A stretch of 64,000 bases of DNA from Stenotrophomonas maltophilia (GTDB lineage Bacteria; Pseudomonadota; Gammaproteobacteria; Xanthomonadales; Xanthomonadaceae), in NCBI RefSeq assembly GCF_023518235.1, contig NZ_CP090423.1, positions 2,542,001 to 2,606,000 of the forward strand, written 5' to 3'. Numbering within the stretch: position 1 is the stretch's first letter; each line of letters opens with the position of its first letter. Below are positions 35,560-44,470 of this stretch, piece by piece. The notes under the pieces were generated by a model, which was not told the DNA's origin, searched no databases, and worked only from the letters and a program-made list of their open reading frames with translations. The translations under genes were made by a program, and so were the position numbers.

Positions 35560-36207
35560 GTGCAGGGCCCGGAGGGTGAAGTCCACATACTGGACAACAT
35601 CACCCTGGCCGTCCATGAAGGCACCAGCGTGGCCATCGTTGGCGCTTCAGGTTCCGGCAAGACCACCCTGCTCGGCCTGCTGGCCGGGCTGGACCTGCCC
35701 AGCCGTGGCCGCATCGCGGTGGCCGGGCAGGATCTGGGCAGCCTGGACGAAGAAGCGCGGGCGCAGCTGCGCGCGCGCACCGTCGGCTTCGTGTTCCAGA
35801 GCTTCCACCTGCTGCCGGCGCTGACCGCCGCCGAGAACGTCGCGCTGCCACTGGAACTGGCCGGCCGCGAGGACCGCGCGCGGGTCGATGAGGTACTGGC
35901 CCAGGTCGGCCTGTCCCACCGTGCCCGCCACTATCCGCGCCAGTTGTCCGGTGGCGAGCAGCAGCGCGTGGCACTGGCACGCGCCTTCGTCACCCGCCCG
36001 CACATCCTGTTTGCCGACGAACCGACCGGCTCGCTGGACCACGCCACCGGCCAGCACATCAGCGACCTGCTGTTCGAACTCAATGCCGGCAGCGGCACCA
36101 CGCTGGTGCTGGTCACCCATGACCTGCGCCTGGCCCAGCGCTGCCAGTACATCCACCGCATCGACAACGGCCGCCTGCTGCCGGTCGAACACGGGGCCCA
36201 GGCATGA
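35560..36207 (+). CDS. ABC transporter ATP-binding protein, YbbA/LolD type
   Basis: A 215-residue ATPase with Walker A (GASGSGKTT), the Q loop ([10 protein letters not shown]), the ABC signature ([14 protein letters not shown]), and Walker B (ILFADEPTG). The only normal start codon in frame is GTG 35560, but the translation upstream from there to about 35497 ([20 protein letters not shown]) matches the missing first beta strand of YbbA, so the true protein is probably longer by about 20 residues. GGAG at 35486-35489 sits seven bases ahead of an ATC codon at 35497. The downstream permease overlaps it by ATGA. Presumed role: envelope lipid or peptide export with the YbbP-like permease. Confidence 0.85.
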   Translation: MQGPEGEVHILDNITLAVHEGTSVAIVGASGSGKTTLLGLLAGLDLPSRGRIAVAGQDLGSLDEEARAQLRARTVGFVFQSFHLLPALTAAENVALPLELAGREDRARVDEVLAQVGLSHRARHYPRQLSGGEQQRVALARAFVTRPHILFADEPTGSLDHATGQHISDLLFELNAGSGTTLVLVTHDLRLAQRCQYIHRIDNGRLLPVEHGAQA

Positions 36208-38720
36208 ACCTGCTGCGCCATGCGTGGCGCGCGCTGCGCCGCGAAGCCCTGGCCGGCGACCTGCTGACCGTGTTCGCCGCACTGGTGCTGGGCGTGGCGG
36301 TGATGACCGCGGTCGGCACGCTGGTGAACCGGGTCAACTTGGCCCTGACCGGCAGCGCGGCGGAGATGCTCGGCGGCGACCTCGGCATCGCAGGCCGCAC
36401 CGATCCGGCAGCGGCCTTCGCCGAAGAAGCGCAGCGCCGTGGCCTGGCACACACCCGCATCGCCAGTTTCGGCAGCGTGCTGTTCCAGGGCGATGCCAGC
36501 CAGATGGCCAGCATCAAGGCGGTGCAGGCCGGCTACCCATTGCGCGGCACGCTGCGGGTGCGCGCCACGCCCGGCGGCGCGCTGATCGACAACGCCGGCA
36601 TGCCGCCGCAGGGCCAGGCCTATGCCGACCCGCGCCTGCTGCAGGGGCTGGGGCTGAAGGCCGGCGATGACCTCGAATTCGGCAGCGGCACGCTGCGCAT
36701 CGCCGGCATCATCGAGTCCGAGCCGGACACAGGCGGCGACCTGCTGACGCTCTCGCCCACCCTGCTGGTCAACCGCGCCGATGTGGAAGGCACCGGGCTG
36801 CTCGGCCCCGGCAGCCGGGTCAACTATCGCCTGATGTTCGCCGGCCCGGCCGACCAGGTTGCCGCGCTGCGCCAGTGGCTGCTGCCCCAGGTGAAGGGCC
36901 AGCGCCTGCTGAGTGTGGACGACACCCAGCGCGGCGTGCGCCAGGCCTTCGACCTGGCCGGCCGCTTCCTCGGCCTGAGTGCGCTGCTGGCGGTACTGCT
37001 GGCCGGCGTGGCGACCGCACTGGCGGCCAACCGTTTCGCCCTGCGCCGCATCGACCAGGTGGCGGTGCTGCGCTGCCTGGGCGCACGCCAGCGCGACGTC
37101 CTGCTTGGCCTGGCGCTGCAGCTGCTGATGCTGGCGGTACCGGCCTGCGCACTCGGCATCGGCCTGGGCATGGCGGCGCAGGAGGGGCTGGTGCAGGTGC
37201 TGGGCAGCCTGGTGCCGCAGCGCCTGCCGCTGCCCGAAGCGATGCCGGCACTGACCGGCGCCGGCATCGGCCTGCTGCTGCTGTTCGGCTTTGGCCTGCC
37301 GCCGCTGCTGCGCCTGCGCGGGGTGCCGCCGATGCGCGTGCTCAACCGCTCCTTCGCCGCGCTGCCGCCGGCCTCGCTGCTGGCCTACGTGGCCGCGCTG
37401 GGCGCCAGCCTGCTGCTGGCGGTGCAGGTCACCGGTGACCTGAAACTGGCGCTGTGGGTGCTCGGCGGCCTGGCGGCACTGGCGGTGGCGGCCGGCGCGG
37501 TCGGCTTCGTGCTGCTGCAGCTGCTGCGCGGCCTGCAGCACCGCCTGCACGGCAACTGGCGGCTGGGCCTGGCCGCACTGACCCGGCGCCGGCTGCTGGC
37601 GGTGATGCAGCTGGTCGGGCTGTCGCTGTCGCTGTGTGCGTTGCTGCTGCTGGCGGTGACCGGACCGGGCCTGCTGCAGCAGTGGCGCGAGCGGCTGCCG
37701 GCCGATACGCCGAACTACTTCCTGATCAACATACAGCCCGAACAGCGCCAGGACGTGCTGGCCGCGCTGCGCGTGCTCGGCGCCAACGACGCCAGCATCG
37801 AACCGATGGCCACCGGCCGCCTGATCGCGATCAACGGCAAGCCGCCGCTGCGGGTGGACCGCACGCCGGAACAGAGCGGTCAAGCGGATCAGGGCGAAGG
37901 CCAGCGCGATGACGACGACGAGAACCGGCCGTTGAACTTCAGCTGGCGCAGTACCTTCCCGCCGGCCAACACGCTGGTCGACGGCACCTTCTGGAAGGCC
38001 GACAGCACGGCGCCGGAAGCGTCGGTGGAGATCGGTTGGGCCAAGCGTTACGGCGTGCATCCGGGCGACCGCATCAGCATTGCGGTGGGCGAGCAGCAAC
38101 GCGAGTTCACCGTCACCAGCGTACGCAAGGCCGACTGGAACACCTTCCGGCCCAACTTCTTCGTGCTGTTGAACCCCAATGCGGTGGGTGACACCCCGCA
38201 CAACCTGCTGTCGGCATTCCATCTGCCGGCCGGCAAGGCCGCCGGGCTGGGCGAGCTGGTGCGCGCGCAGCCGAACCTGTCGCTGCTGGATGTGGATGCG
38301 GTGATCTCGCAGGTGCGCGATGTGATGGAGCGGGTGGCGCAGGCGGTGCAGCTGGTGATGGTGTTCAGCCTGCTGGCCGGCGTGCTGGTGCTGCTGGCCG
38401 CGCTGCAGGCCACGGCCGGCGAACGCCGCTACGACAGCGCGGTACTGCGCACGCTGGGCGCGACCCGGCGGCAGCTGCGTGGTGCGGTGCTGGTCGAGTT
38501 CGGTGCGCTGGGCACGCTGGCCGCGTTGCTGGCGGTGGGCTCGGCCGCGGCCATCGGTGTGGTGGTTTCGCAGAAGGTGTTCGAGCTGCCGCTGCTGCCG
38601 CCCTGGCCGGGCCTGCTGCTGGGCGGGCTGGTCGGTATCGGGCTGAGCCTGCTGGCCGGCTGGTGGGGCACCCGCCGCATCCTGCACACGCCGCCGGCGC
38701 TGGCCCTGCGCGAAGCCTGA
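36204..38720 (+). CDS. FtsX-like permease of an ABC transporter, YbbP type
   Basis: An 838-residue membrane protein with FtsX/MacB-like repeats. A first membrane segment (about residues 18-40) is followed by a large periplasmic domain (about 45-245), a block of several segments, another periplasmic domain with an acidic insert ([16 protein letters not shown], about residue 565), and three segments at the C-terminus. Start overlaps the ATPase stop. The pair resembles YbbA-YbbP next to tesA in E. coli; substrate unknown but a lipid or lysophospholipid role fits the neighbour. Confidence 0.9.
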   Translation: MNLLRHAWRALRREALAGDLLTVFAALVLGVAVMTAVGTLVNRVNLALTGSAAEMLGGDLGIAGRTDPAAAFAEEAQRRGLAHTRIASFGSVLFQGDASQMASIKAVQAGYPLRGTLRVRATPGGALIDNAGMPPQGQAYADPRLLQGLGLKAGDDLEFGSGTLRIAGIIESEPDTGGDLLTLSPTLLVNRADVEGTGLLGPGSRVNYRLMFAGPADQVAALRQWLLPQVKGQRLLSVDDTQRGVRQAFDLAGRFLGLSALLAVLLAGVATALAANRFALRRIDQVAVLRCLGARQRDVLLGLALQLLMLAVPACALGIGLGMAAQEGLVQVLGSLVPQRLPLPEAMPALTGAGIGLLLLFGFGLPPLLRLRGVPPMRVLNRSFAALPPASLLAYVAALGASLLLAVQVTGDLKLALWVLGGLAALAVAAGAVGFVLLQLLRGLQHRLHGNWRLGLAALTRRRLLAVMQLVGLSLSLCALLLLAVTGPGLLQQWRERLPADTPNYFLINIQPEQRQDVLAALRVLGANDASIEPMATGRLIAINGKPPLRVDRTPEQSGQADQGEGQRDDDDENRPLNFSWRSTFPPANTLVDGTFWKADSTAPEASVEIGWAKRYGVHPGDRISIAVGEQQREFTVTSVRKADWNTFRPNFFVLLNPNAVGDTPHNLLSAFHLPAGKAAGLGELVRAQPNLSLLDVDAVISQVRDVMERVAQAVQLVMVFSLLAGVLVLLAALQATAGERRYDSAVLRTLGATRRQLRGAVLVEFGALGTLAALLAVGSAAAIGVVVSQKVFELPLLPPWPGLLLGGLVGIGLSLLAGWWGTRRILHTPPALALREA

Positions 38721-38736
38721 CGCGACGCCGGACCCG

Positions 38737-38869
38737 GTAGATCCACGCCACGCGTGGATGCGGGAAAGAGCGTGCCGAGCAAGCTCGGCACCTACCAAAG
38801 CGGGGCTTCGGTAGATTCACGCCACGCGTGGTTGCGGGAAAGAGCGTGCCGAGCAAGCTCGGCAACTGC
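38737..38869. repeat. Tandem 74-bp duplication of a SMAG pair
   Basis: The sequence from 38736 repeats from 38810 with a 74-bp period. Each unit carries two different SMAGs, one GATCCACGCC type in plus orientation (38737-38759, 38811-38833) and one GTGCCGAGC type in minus orientation (38772-38795, 38846-38869). The second copy has several substitutions, including loss of the CTAC edge (CTGC), so it is decaying. Confidence 0.75.
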
Positions 38870-38905
38870 CAGAACGAAGCGGAGCCAGTCGAGTCTGACC
38901 CGACG

Positions 38906-39832
38906 TTATCGGGCCTTTTCCACGTACTCGGCGAATACCGCGTCGATCTGCGTGTCCTTCACCTTCTTGCCGGCCTGGATCTCTTCGGCCTGGGTGAACA
39001 GCGGGATGATCATCGCCATGCCGTCCAGCTTGGTCTTCAGATGCACGCCCGGGGCCTGGCCGAGGAAGCCGTCCCAGCGCTGGCGCACCTTGGCCCAGTA
39101 GCCGGCGGTGGCTTTCCAGTAGTTGCGCGCCGGCGTGAAGTCGATCTCGGTGGTCTTCACGTAGTCGTTGAAACCGAACTCGCGGGCGATCTCCACCTGG
39201 CTGCCATCGGCGTTGCGCTGCACCTTGGTGTTGAACTGTTCGTGGGTCCAGCCGTTCGGGGTCAGCGTGTGGCGGTTGATCACGGCCAGCGCGTTGTAGT
39301 CGCTGCGCTTGGTGTACTCACGACGCGGCAGCGGGCGCCAGCTCAGGTCGCTGGTCCAGCTCGGCACGTTGTTGGTGTAGTTCCATTTGCCGGTGCCGCA
39401 GTAGCGCGGGGCATCGCTCACTTCGTACACGCACTGGGTCCAGGCGCCCTGGTTCACGGCGGCCGGAATATTGCGTACCTGCCAGGTCTGGTCGGCACTG
39501 AACTCGAAGCGGTTGGGCGCTTCGTACACCCAGTCCTGGCGCCAGTGCTTGGTGATGTGGCCGCTCTTCTCGTCCAGCAGCAGATGCTGCAGCACGATGC
39601 GCTTGGGAGTGTCCTCGACCACGATGACCACTTCGTTGCCGCCGCTGCGCATGGCCGGCGCACGCTCGTAGCCCGGCTTCAGCAGCACGGTTTCGTCGAA
39701 GGCGAAATCAACGGTGTACTCGCCCTGCATGGCCAGGATGCTGTCATGGTCGCGGGCGACGTCGGAGGGCTGCGCGCTGGCAACGCCGCTGGCGGCGAGC
39801 AACAGCAGGGCGCTGGCTGTCTGGAACTTCAT
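38906..39832 (-). CDS. DUF6607-type periplasmic protein of the haem locus
   Basis: A 308-residue secreted protein with a signal peptide (MKFQTASALLLLAASGVASA). I recognise it only as a DUF6607-like family: sequence around TGKWNYTNNVPSWTSDLSW and HTLTPNGWTHEQFNTKVQ is characteristic, with many aromatic residues. Two cysteines (TQCVYEV and RYCGTG) may form a disulfide. It is the last gene in a row with a TonB receptor for haem and a hemin-associated protein, so a role in haem binding or processing is inferred. Start at 39832 (GAAGGAAGA upstream). Confidence 0.75.
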   Translation of the reverse strand: MKFQTASALLLLAASGVASAQPSDVARDHDSILAMQGEYTVDFAFDETVLLKPGYERAPAMRSGGNEVVIVVEDTPKRIVLQHLLLDEKSGHITKHWRQDWVYEAPNRFEFSADQTWQVRNIPAAVNQGAWTQCVYEVSDAPRYCGTGKWNYTNNVPSWTSDLSWRPLPRREYTKRSDYNALAVINRHTLTPNGWTHEQFNTKVQRNADGSQVEIAREFGFNDYVKTTEIDFTPARNYWKATAGYWAKVRQRWDGFLGQAPGVHLKTKLDGMAMIIPLFTQAEEIQAGKKVKDTQIDAVFAEYVEKAR

Positions 39833-39905
39833 CGGGGTCTTCCTTCGGGGTTGCAGGTTCGTTGAGAGGCCATCGGTGGCCGACAGGCGTTCCATCAGGA
39901 AACGA

Positions 39906-40508
39906 TCACAGGCGGATCAGCGGCAGGTCGCCGGGGACGCGTTGCGCCGGGCGCCGCGCCGCATCGGCGCAGCAGCAGTCGTCGATCGCCAGTTCGCCCT
40001 CGGCACCTTCCATGCGTGCGATGCGGCGTGCCGTGGCCGCGCCCAGTGACGACAACGTGGACAGGCTCGCGGCCAGCGTGCGGCCCTCGTCGGCGGCGTG
40101 CAGGCGCAGTGCGCACAGGCGCCAGCGCTGCCCGCCCAGATGACCGGCCAGGCGCCGCCACAGGCGTTCGCCCACGCTGCCATCGCTGTCGTGCTCCGGG
40201 CCCGGTGGCAGCGATGCGACCAGCCGGTCCCAGGCCAGGAAATCGCTGTCCGGCAGCAGGTACAGCCGCCACACGCAGCGGCCGCGTCCGTCGAGGAAGC
40301 ACAGGCTTTCGCGCAGACCCTCGCTGTCCACGCCCTGGCAGGCGTGCACGCGCACCGCCTGGTGCCAGCCACCCAGTTCGCTGCCGTCAGCGTGGTACAG
40401 GCACAGCACGGTGCCCAGCGCTGCCAGCTGCGCCGGCGTGGGCCAGGCCTGCTGCGAAGGGCGCGGCAGGGCGGACGACAGACGACGGGCGGACAGGGCT
40501 CGGCTCAT
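39906..40508 (-). CDS. Hemin-associated protein of unknown function with a CCC motif
   Basis: A 200-residue cytoplasmic protein without a signal peptide. It resembles proteins annotated as hemin transport or utilisation factors in xanthomonad haem loci. Notable is a C-terminal cysteine triplet (AIDDCCCADAARR, about residue 177), plus several His and Trp residues that could bind haem. It starts 4 bases after the stop of the TonB receptor gene, so it is cotranscribed. The biochemical function is unknown; haem or iron binding is a guess from context and the Cys cluster. Confidence 0.65.
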   Translation of the reverse strand: MSRALSARRLSSALPRPSQQAWPTPAQLAALGTVLCLYHADGSELGGWHQAVRVHACQGVDSEGLRESLCFLDGRGRCVWRLYLLPDSDFLAWDRLVASLPPGPEHDSDGSVGERLWRRLAGHLGGQRWRLCALRLHAADEGRTLAASLSTLSSLGAATARRIARMEGAEGELAIDDCCCADAARRPAQRVPGDLPLIRL

Positions 40509-40512
40509 GGGA

Positions 40513-42714
40513 TCACCAGGACACGGCAAGGCTGGCCGACAGGGTGCGGCCGGGGCTGGTATAGCGGTCCAGCACGCGGCTGGTCGGCGACAGCGTCGAC
40601 CCCACGCTGGAGACGTTGGACCAATCGATGTAGCGCTTGTCGCCCAGGTTGAACACGCCGACGTTGAAGGTGGCGCCCGGGGCGAAGTTCCAGTGCGCCA
40701 TCAGGTCGGCCACACCGTAGCCGGCCGGGCGGTACACCGTGGCCGAAGCGACGCGGTCCTTGCGCTTGACGAAGGTGCCGGCCAGTTCCACGCCCCAGGT
40801 GTCGGTGTCATACATCAGCCCGACGGTGCCACGCAGCGGGTCGACCGAATCCAGCGGAACATCCTCGGTCTTGTTGTCGCCACGCGACCACGCCACCGCA
40901 CTGCGCAGTGCCCAACCCTGCAGGCTCGGGCTGATCTGGCCGAAGTCGACGCCGGCCTTCAGTTCGGCGCCGTAGATACGTGCGTCGGCGATGTTGCGCG
41001 ACTGGAACACCATCAGGCCCTGTGCGTTGGTACCCACCAGCGACTGCGACTCGATGAAGTCCTTGTACTCGTTGTAGTAGCCGCTGACGCTGACGTAGGC
41101 GGCCGGCGACAGGAAGCGCAGGCCCAGTTCCATGCCATCACTGGTTTCCGGCTTCAGGTCCGGATTGGGAATGGCGGTGTAGCCGAAGGCGAAATTGGTG
41201 AAGCCGAGGTTGACATCGTTGTAGGGCGGCGAACGGAAGCCGTGCGAGTAGCCGGCAAACAGCGACCATTGGTCGGTGAAGCGGTAGACCAGGCCGAACT
41301 TCGGCGAGACGCTGGTCTTGGTCAGCTTGGCCACCGCCACGCCCGGGTTGTCTTCGGCGAAGATGCTGTCCACCTCCGGCTTCAGTTCGTAGCGGTCCAC
41401 GCGCACGCCGGGCACCAGCGACAGCTTGTCGCCCGCCAGGCGCATTTCATCCTGTGCGTACAGTCCCAGCTCGGTGGTCTTGCTGATCGGGAAATCGCGG
41501 ACTGGGAACGCATCGGGCAGGATGGTGGTGCTGGTCTGGCCGTTGGCCAGGACCTGGAAGCCATCGCGCTTCTGCCGGATCTCGGTGCGTGCGCCCTCGA
41601 AGCCATAGGTCAACGCGTGCTCGACGCTGCCGGTGCTGAAGGCCTTGTTGAACTGGGCCTGCAGGCCATACACGCGCTGGTCGAAGTTGAACTCGCGGTG
41701 ACGACGGCTGCGGTTGGCACGGTCTTCGTCGGTGATCTGGGTGGTTTCGCTGTGCTGGGTATACAGCTGCCAGTGCAGGCTGTCGGCGAAGCTCTTGTCC
41801 AGCGCATCCATTTCATGCGCGAACGACACGCGGGTGCGGTTCTGCGTATCGCGTGCCTTCATGCCGGTGGTAGTGGTGCGGTCGATCGAGGACAACACGT
41901 TGGTATCGGTGTTGTCTTCGTTGCCTTCCACGGTCAGGCGGAAGCGTTGGTCCTCGCTCGGTGCGTAGACCAGCTTGGCCAGGCCGCTGCGACCGTCGCG
42001 GTCCTGCGGATTGGGGGCGGTGCGGGTGTTGTCCAGGCTGCGCACGTCGCCCTTGTTGTCGGTTTCCTGGCCCTGGCGATGGTTGATGTTGACCATGCCG
42101 CTCCAGTGCTCACCACCGAAGGCGCTGGTCACCCCGCCAAGCAGGCCTTTCCACTCGCCGTCGTAGCCGAACTTCAGGCCGACGTAGCTGTCCTTGCCGT
42201 CCTTGAGGTAATCGGCCGGGTCTTTGGTGACGAACGCCACCACACCACCGAGTGCGTCCGAGCCGTACAACGAGCTGGCCGGGCCGCGCACGATCTCCAC
42301 GCGCTTGAGCGTGTCCAGATCGGTGAAGTTGCGGTTGGCGTTGGAGAACGAGCCGATGTTGAAGCTGGTCGGCATGGCGATGCCATCGGTCTGCACGCGC
42401 ACGCGATTGCCGTCCAGGCCGCGGATGCGGATGCTGCCCAGGCCGAAGCGCGCCGCGCTGCGGCTGACCGACAGGCCGGGCTCGTAGCGCAGCAGATCCT
42501 TGATGTCCTGCACCAGATGGCGATCCATCTGTTCGCGGTCGATCACATCGACGGTGGCGGCAACGTCGCTGACCGCGCGCTCGGTGCGCGTGGCGGTGAC
42601 CTGCACGCGGTCGAATTCGCGCGCCTCGGGGGCGGCGCTGGCCGCAGCAGCGGCGTGTGCGGACAGCGGCAGCGCGATCCAGACGGCAAGGCAGAGGGCG
42701 GTATGGCGGGTCAT
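40513..42714 (-). CDS. TonB-dependent haem/haemoglobin receptor
   Basis: A 733-residue outer membrane receptor. Signal peptide (cleavage near AAAAA, residue 25) is followed by a TonB box-like EFDRVQVTATRTER, the plug domain with RFGLGSIRIRGLDGNRV (about 90-106) and the barrel. The haem-receptor hallmark is FRSPPYNDVNLGF, a variant of the FRAP box, with NPDLKPETSDG (NPDL box) following. The barrel ends with the C-terminal aromatic (SLAVSW). Function: import of haem or haemoglobin across the outer membrane powered by TonB. It lies between hemP and a hemin-associated gene and is covered by the Fur-type promoter upstream of hemP. Confidence 0.88.
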   Translation of the reverse strand: MTRHTALCLAVWIALPLSAHAAAAASAAPEAREFDRVQVTATRTERAVSDVAATVDVIDREQMDRHLVQDIKDLLRYEPGLSVSRSAARFGLGSIRIRGLDGNRVRVQTDGIAMPTSFNIGSFSNANRNFTDLDTLKRVEIVRGPASSLYGSDALGGVVAFVTKDPADYLKDGKDSYVGLKFGYDGEWKGLLGGVTSAFGGEHWSGMVNINHRQGQETDNKGDVRSLDNTRTAPNPQDRDGRSGLAKLVYAPSEDQRFRLTVEGNEDNTDTNVLSSIDRTTTTGMKARDTQNRTRVSFAHEMDALDKSFADSLHWQLYTQHSETTQITDEDRANRSRRHREFNFDQRVYGLQAQFNKAFSTGSVEHALTYGFEGARTEIRQKRDGFQVLANGQTSTTILPDAFPVRDFPISKTTELGLYAQDEMRLAGDKLSLVPGVRVDRYELKPEVDSIFAEDNPGVAVAKLTKTSVSPKFGLVYRFTDQWSLFAGYSHGFRSPPYNDVNLGFTNFAFGYTAIPNPDLKPETSDGMELGLRFLSPAAYVSVSGYYNEYKDFIESQSLVGTNAQGLMVFQSRNIADARIYGAELKAGVDFGQISPSLQGWALRSAVAWSRGDNKTEDVPLDSVDPLRGTVGLMYDTDTWGVELAGTFVKRKDRVASATVYRPAGYGVADLMAHWNFAPGATFNVGVFNLGDKRYIDWSNVSSVGSTLSPTSRVLDRYTSPGRTLSASLAVSW

Positions 42715-42807
42715 CGGGTTCGGTCGGTCAGGCAGGGGAACCCCCGGTTACCGGCACACCCGGAAGGTGCACGCGGTAGACCGAGGGGGAGAGAGCGGGC
42801 GCGGACG

Positions 42808-42858
42808 GGTCGCCCACCCTGCCGGCGCTGCCGGCAGGAGGGAGGGAGGCGGGCGACC
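42808..42858 (-). other. Two-tiered hairpin between hemP and the receptor gene
   Basis: An outer 8-bp stem GGTCGCCC / GGGCGACC (42808-42815 and 42851-42858) encloses an inner 8-bp stem CCTGCCGG / CCGGCAGG (42818-42838). It lies directly after hemP and 94 bases before the receptor. No T tract follows on the minus strand, so partial termination or mRNA stabilisation is more likely than full termination. Confidence 0.5.
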
Positions 42859-42867
42859 AGACCGCGG

Positions 42868-43068
42868 TTACTTGGTCAGGATCAGCTTGTCGTTGCTGGT
42901 GTGCCGCAGGCGATAGAAGCGGTCGCCGTGCTGGATCAGGATTTCACGACGGCCCTTGAGCAGGGCTTCGCTGTCGATGACCTCTTCCGGCGGAACGACG
43001 CGGACCGGACGATCGCGGAGGGTCAGCGTTTCGGGGCGCAGCAGTACAGGTTGAGCATTCATGAGCAT
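42868..43068 (-). CDS. hemP: HemP family hemin uptake protein
   Basis: A 66-residue protein of the HemP type. The signature is the C-terminal part REILIQHGDRFYRLRHTSNDKLILTK, which is nearly the family consensus. HemP proteins are small factors next to haem receptors in many proteobacteria and in some organisms act as DNA-binding activators of the receptor gene. Start at ATG 43068 with a second ATG 6 bases later; neither has a good ribosome binding site. The Fur-type box lies 29 bases upstream. Confidence 0.85.
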   Translation of the reverse strand: MLMNAQPVLLRPETLTLRDRPVRVVPPEEVIDSEALLKGRREILIQHGDRFYRLRHTSNDKLILTK

Positions 43069-43096
43069 CTGGACTCGTGCGAGGGACGAGTTAAAT

Positions 43097-43115
43097 GATA
43101 ATGATTCTCAGTTGA
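43097..43115 (-). promoter_or_regulatory. Fur box and promoter of the haem operon
   Basis: GATAATGATTCTCAGTTGA resembles the Fur consensus over its first 14 bases. On the minus strand a -10-like TATCAT lies inside it, with TTGATT 16 bases upstream as a -35. Fur plus iron would therefore block the promoter of hemP and the receptor, turning the operon on under iron limitation. This lies in an AT-rich patch, which is rare in this window. Confidence 0.7.
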
Positions 43116-43155
43116 CAATCAACAACCATTCTCACTTTCATTGATGAGATTAATG

Positions 43156-43175
43156 ATCGAATTCGTAAATTCGAT
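43156..43175. promoter_or_regulatory. Perfect AT-rich palindrome upstream of hemP
   Basis: ATCGAATT-cgta-AATTCGAT, a perfect 8-bp inverted repeat with a 4-base spacer, 88 bases before hemP and upstream of the Fur box. It has operator geometry and is not a SMAG element. The binding protein is unknown. Confidence 0.45.
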
Positions 43176-43208
43176 AGATCTAGTCAATCAAAAGGGCGTG
43201 GCACCTTT

Positions 43209-43296
43209 GTAGAGTCGAGCCATGCTCGACTGCTCTTGGCGCCGTCGCCTGGAAACACCCGCGCTGCGCGCGAAGTCGAGCATGGCTCGACTCTAC
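43209..43296. repeat. SMAG dimer, GAGTCGAGCC type
   Basis: Inverted repeats at 43209-43231 (GTAG first) and 43274-43296 (CTAC last), GTAG ends outward, just after the aldo/keto reductase stop and upstream of hemP. Confidence 0.85.
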
Positions 43297-43305
43297 AAAG
43301 GGTTG

Positions 43306-44277
43306 TCAGGCGAACGCGGCTTCTACCTGCGCCCAGCCGGCGGCATCCACCCGCTCCAGCACGTCCAGCGCCTGCAGGTTCTGCAGCAGCTGCTCGACCC
43401 GGCTGGCGCCGAGGATCACGCTGGACACGTTCGGGTTGCGCAGGCACCAGGCAATGGCCAGCGTGGCCGGGGCCTGGCCCAGCGCGCGCGCCACTTCGCT
43501 GAAACGGCGTACCTGCGCCAGGCGCGCTTCGGCGTCGGCCCCCAGCACCAGGTCCTGCAGCCATTCCATGCCTTCCCGGCCCAGCCGTGCATCGGCGGGA
43601 ATGCCCTGGTCGTACTTGCCGGTCAGCAGGCCCGAGGCCAGCGGCGAGAAGACGGTGGTGCCCAGGCCGGCGCGGGCGTACAGCGGCGCGTACTCGACTT
43701 CGACCCGCTCGCGGTGCAGCAGGTTGTACTGCGGCTGCTCCATCGACGGGCCCTGCAGGTTGTGTGCTTCGGCAACGTCCAGCGCCTGCTGGATCTGCGC
43801 AGCCGACCATTCCGAAGTGCCCCAGTAGAGGATCTTGCCCTGCCGCACCAGGGTGTCCATGGCATGCACGGTCTCGGCAACCGGTGCGTCCGGGTCCGGG
43901 CGGTGGCAGTAGTAAAGGTCCAGGTAGTCCACCCGCAGACGCTTGAGCGCGGCGTGGCAGGCGTCGGTCACGTGCTTGCGCGACAGGCCGCGCTGGGTCG
44001 GCCGCGGGTCCTTGGCGCTACCGAAGAACACCTTGCTGGACACGCAGAAGCCATCGCGCGGCAGGCGCAGGTCGGCAATCACATCGCCCATCACCTGTTC
44101 GGCGCGGCCGTTGGCATAGCCCTCGGCGTTGTCGAAGAAGTTGACGCCGTGGTCCCAGGCGGCGGCCACCAGGTTGCGGGCCTCGTCGCGCGGGATCTGG
44201 TCACCGAAGGTCACCCAGGCGCCGAAGGACAGGGCGGAAATCGGCAGGCCGGTGGAGCCCAGGCGACGGTAGTGCAT
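43306..44277 (-). CDS. Aldo/keto reductase, KCNAB/YghZ-like
   Basis: A 323-residue NADPH-dependent reductase in the aldo/keto reductase superfamily, TIM-barrel fold. Catalytic residues can be placed: Asp and Tyr in FFDNAEGYANGRAE (about residue 50), Lys in SSKVFF (about 81) and His in YCHRPDPDA (about 119). The similarity to voltage-gated potassium channel beta subunits and E. coli YghZ is visible in GLSRKHVTDACHAALKRL. Substrates of this group include methylglyoxal and other aldehydes. Start at 44277 with AGGAGA upstream. It is divergent from the nucleoside permease gene. Confidence 0.9.
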   Translation of the reverse strand: MHYRRLGSTGLPISALSFGAWVTFGDQIPRDEARNLVAAAWDHGVNFFDNAEGYANGRAEQVMGDVIADLRLPRDGFCVSSKVFFGSAKDPRPTQRGLSRKHVTDACHAALKRLRVDYLDLYYCHRPDPDAPVAETVHAMDTLVRQGKILYWGTSEWSAAQIQQALDVAEAHNLQGPSMEQPQYNLLHRERVEVEYAPLYARAGLGTTVFSPLASGLLTGKYDQGIPADARLGREGMEWLQDLVLGADAEARLAQVRRFSEVARALGQAPATLAIAWCLRNPNVSSVILGASRVEQLLQNLQALDVLERVDAAGWAQVEAAFA

Positions 44278-44470
44278 GCAAATCTCCTGCTGCGGGCCCG
44301 CATCCGGGCCGGGATCGAACCCCATTCTACCTGCCGGCGCCGGCCGCAAGCCCTTGCCGTTGCTGGCCTGATCGGTACCGATGGCCGCCTGCACGCTGCT
44401 TTTCCTTGCCCCGGCCCCGGCCCTGCACTAGGCTTCCCGTTTTTCGCGACGCCCCAGGGGAGTCACTCAC

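Noticed and set aside
40411..43098. Frame of about 900 codons antisense to the haem receptor
   Set aside because: No domain, no ribosome binding site, and opposite a receptor with clear plug and barrel motifs.
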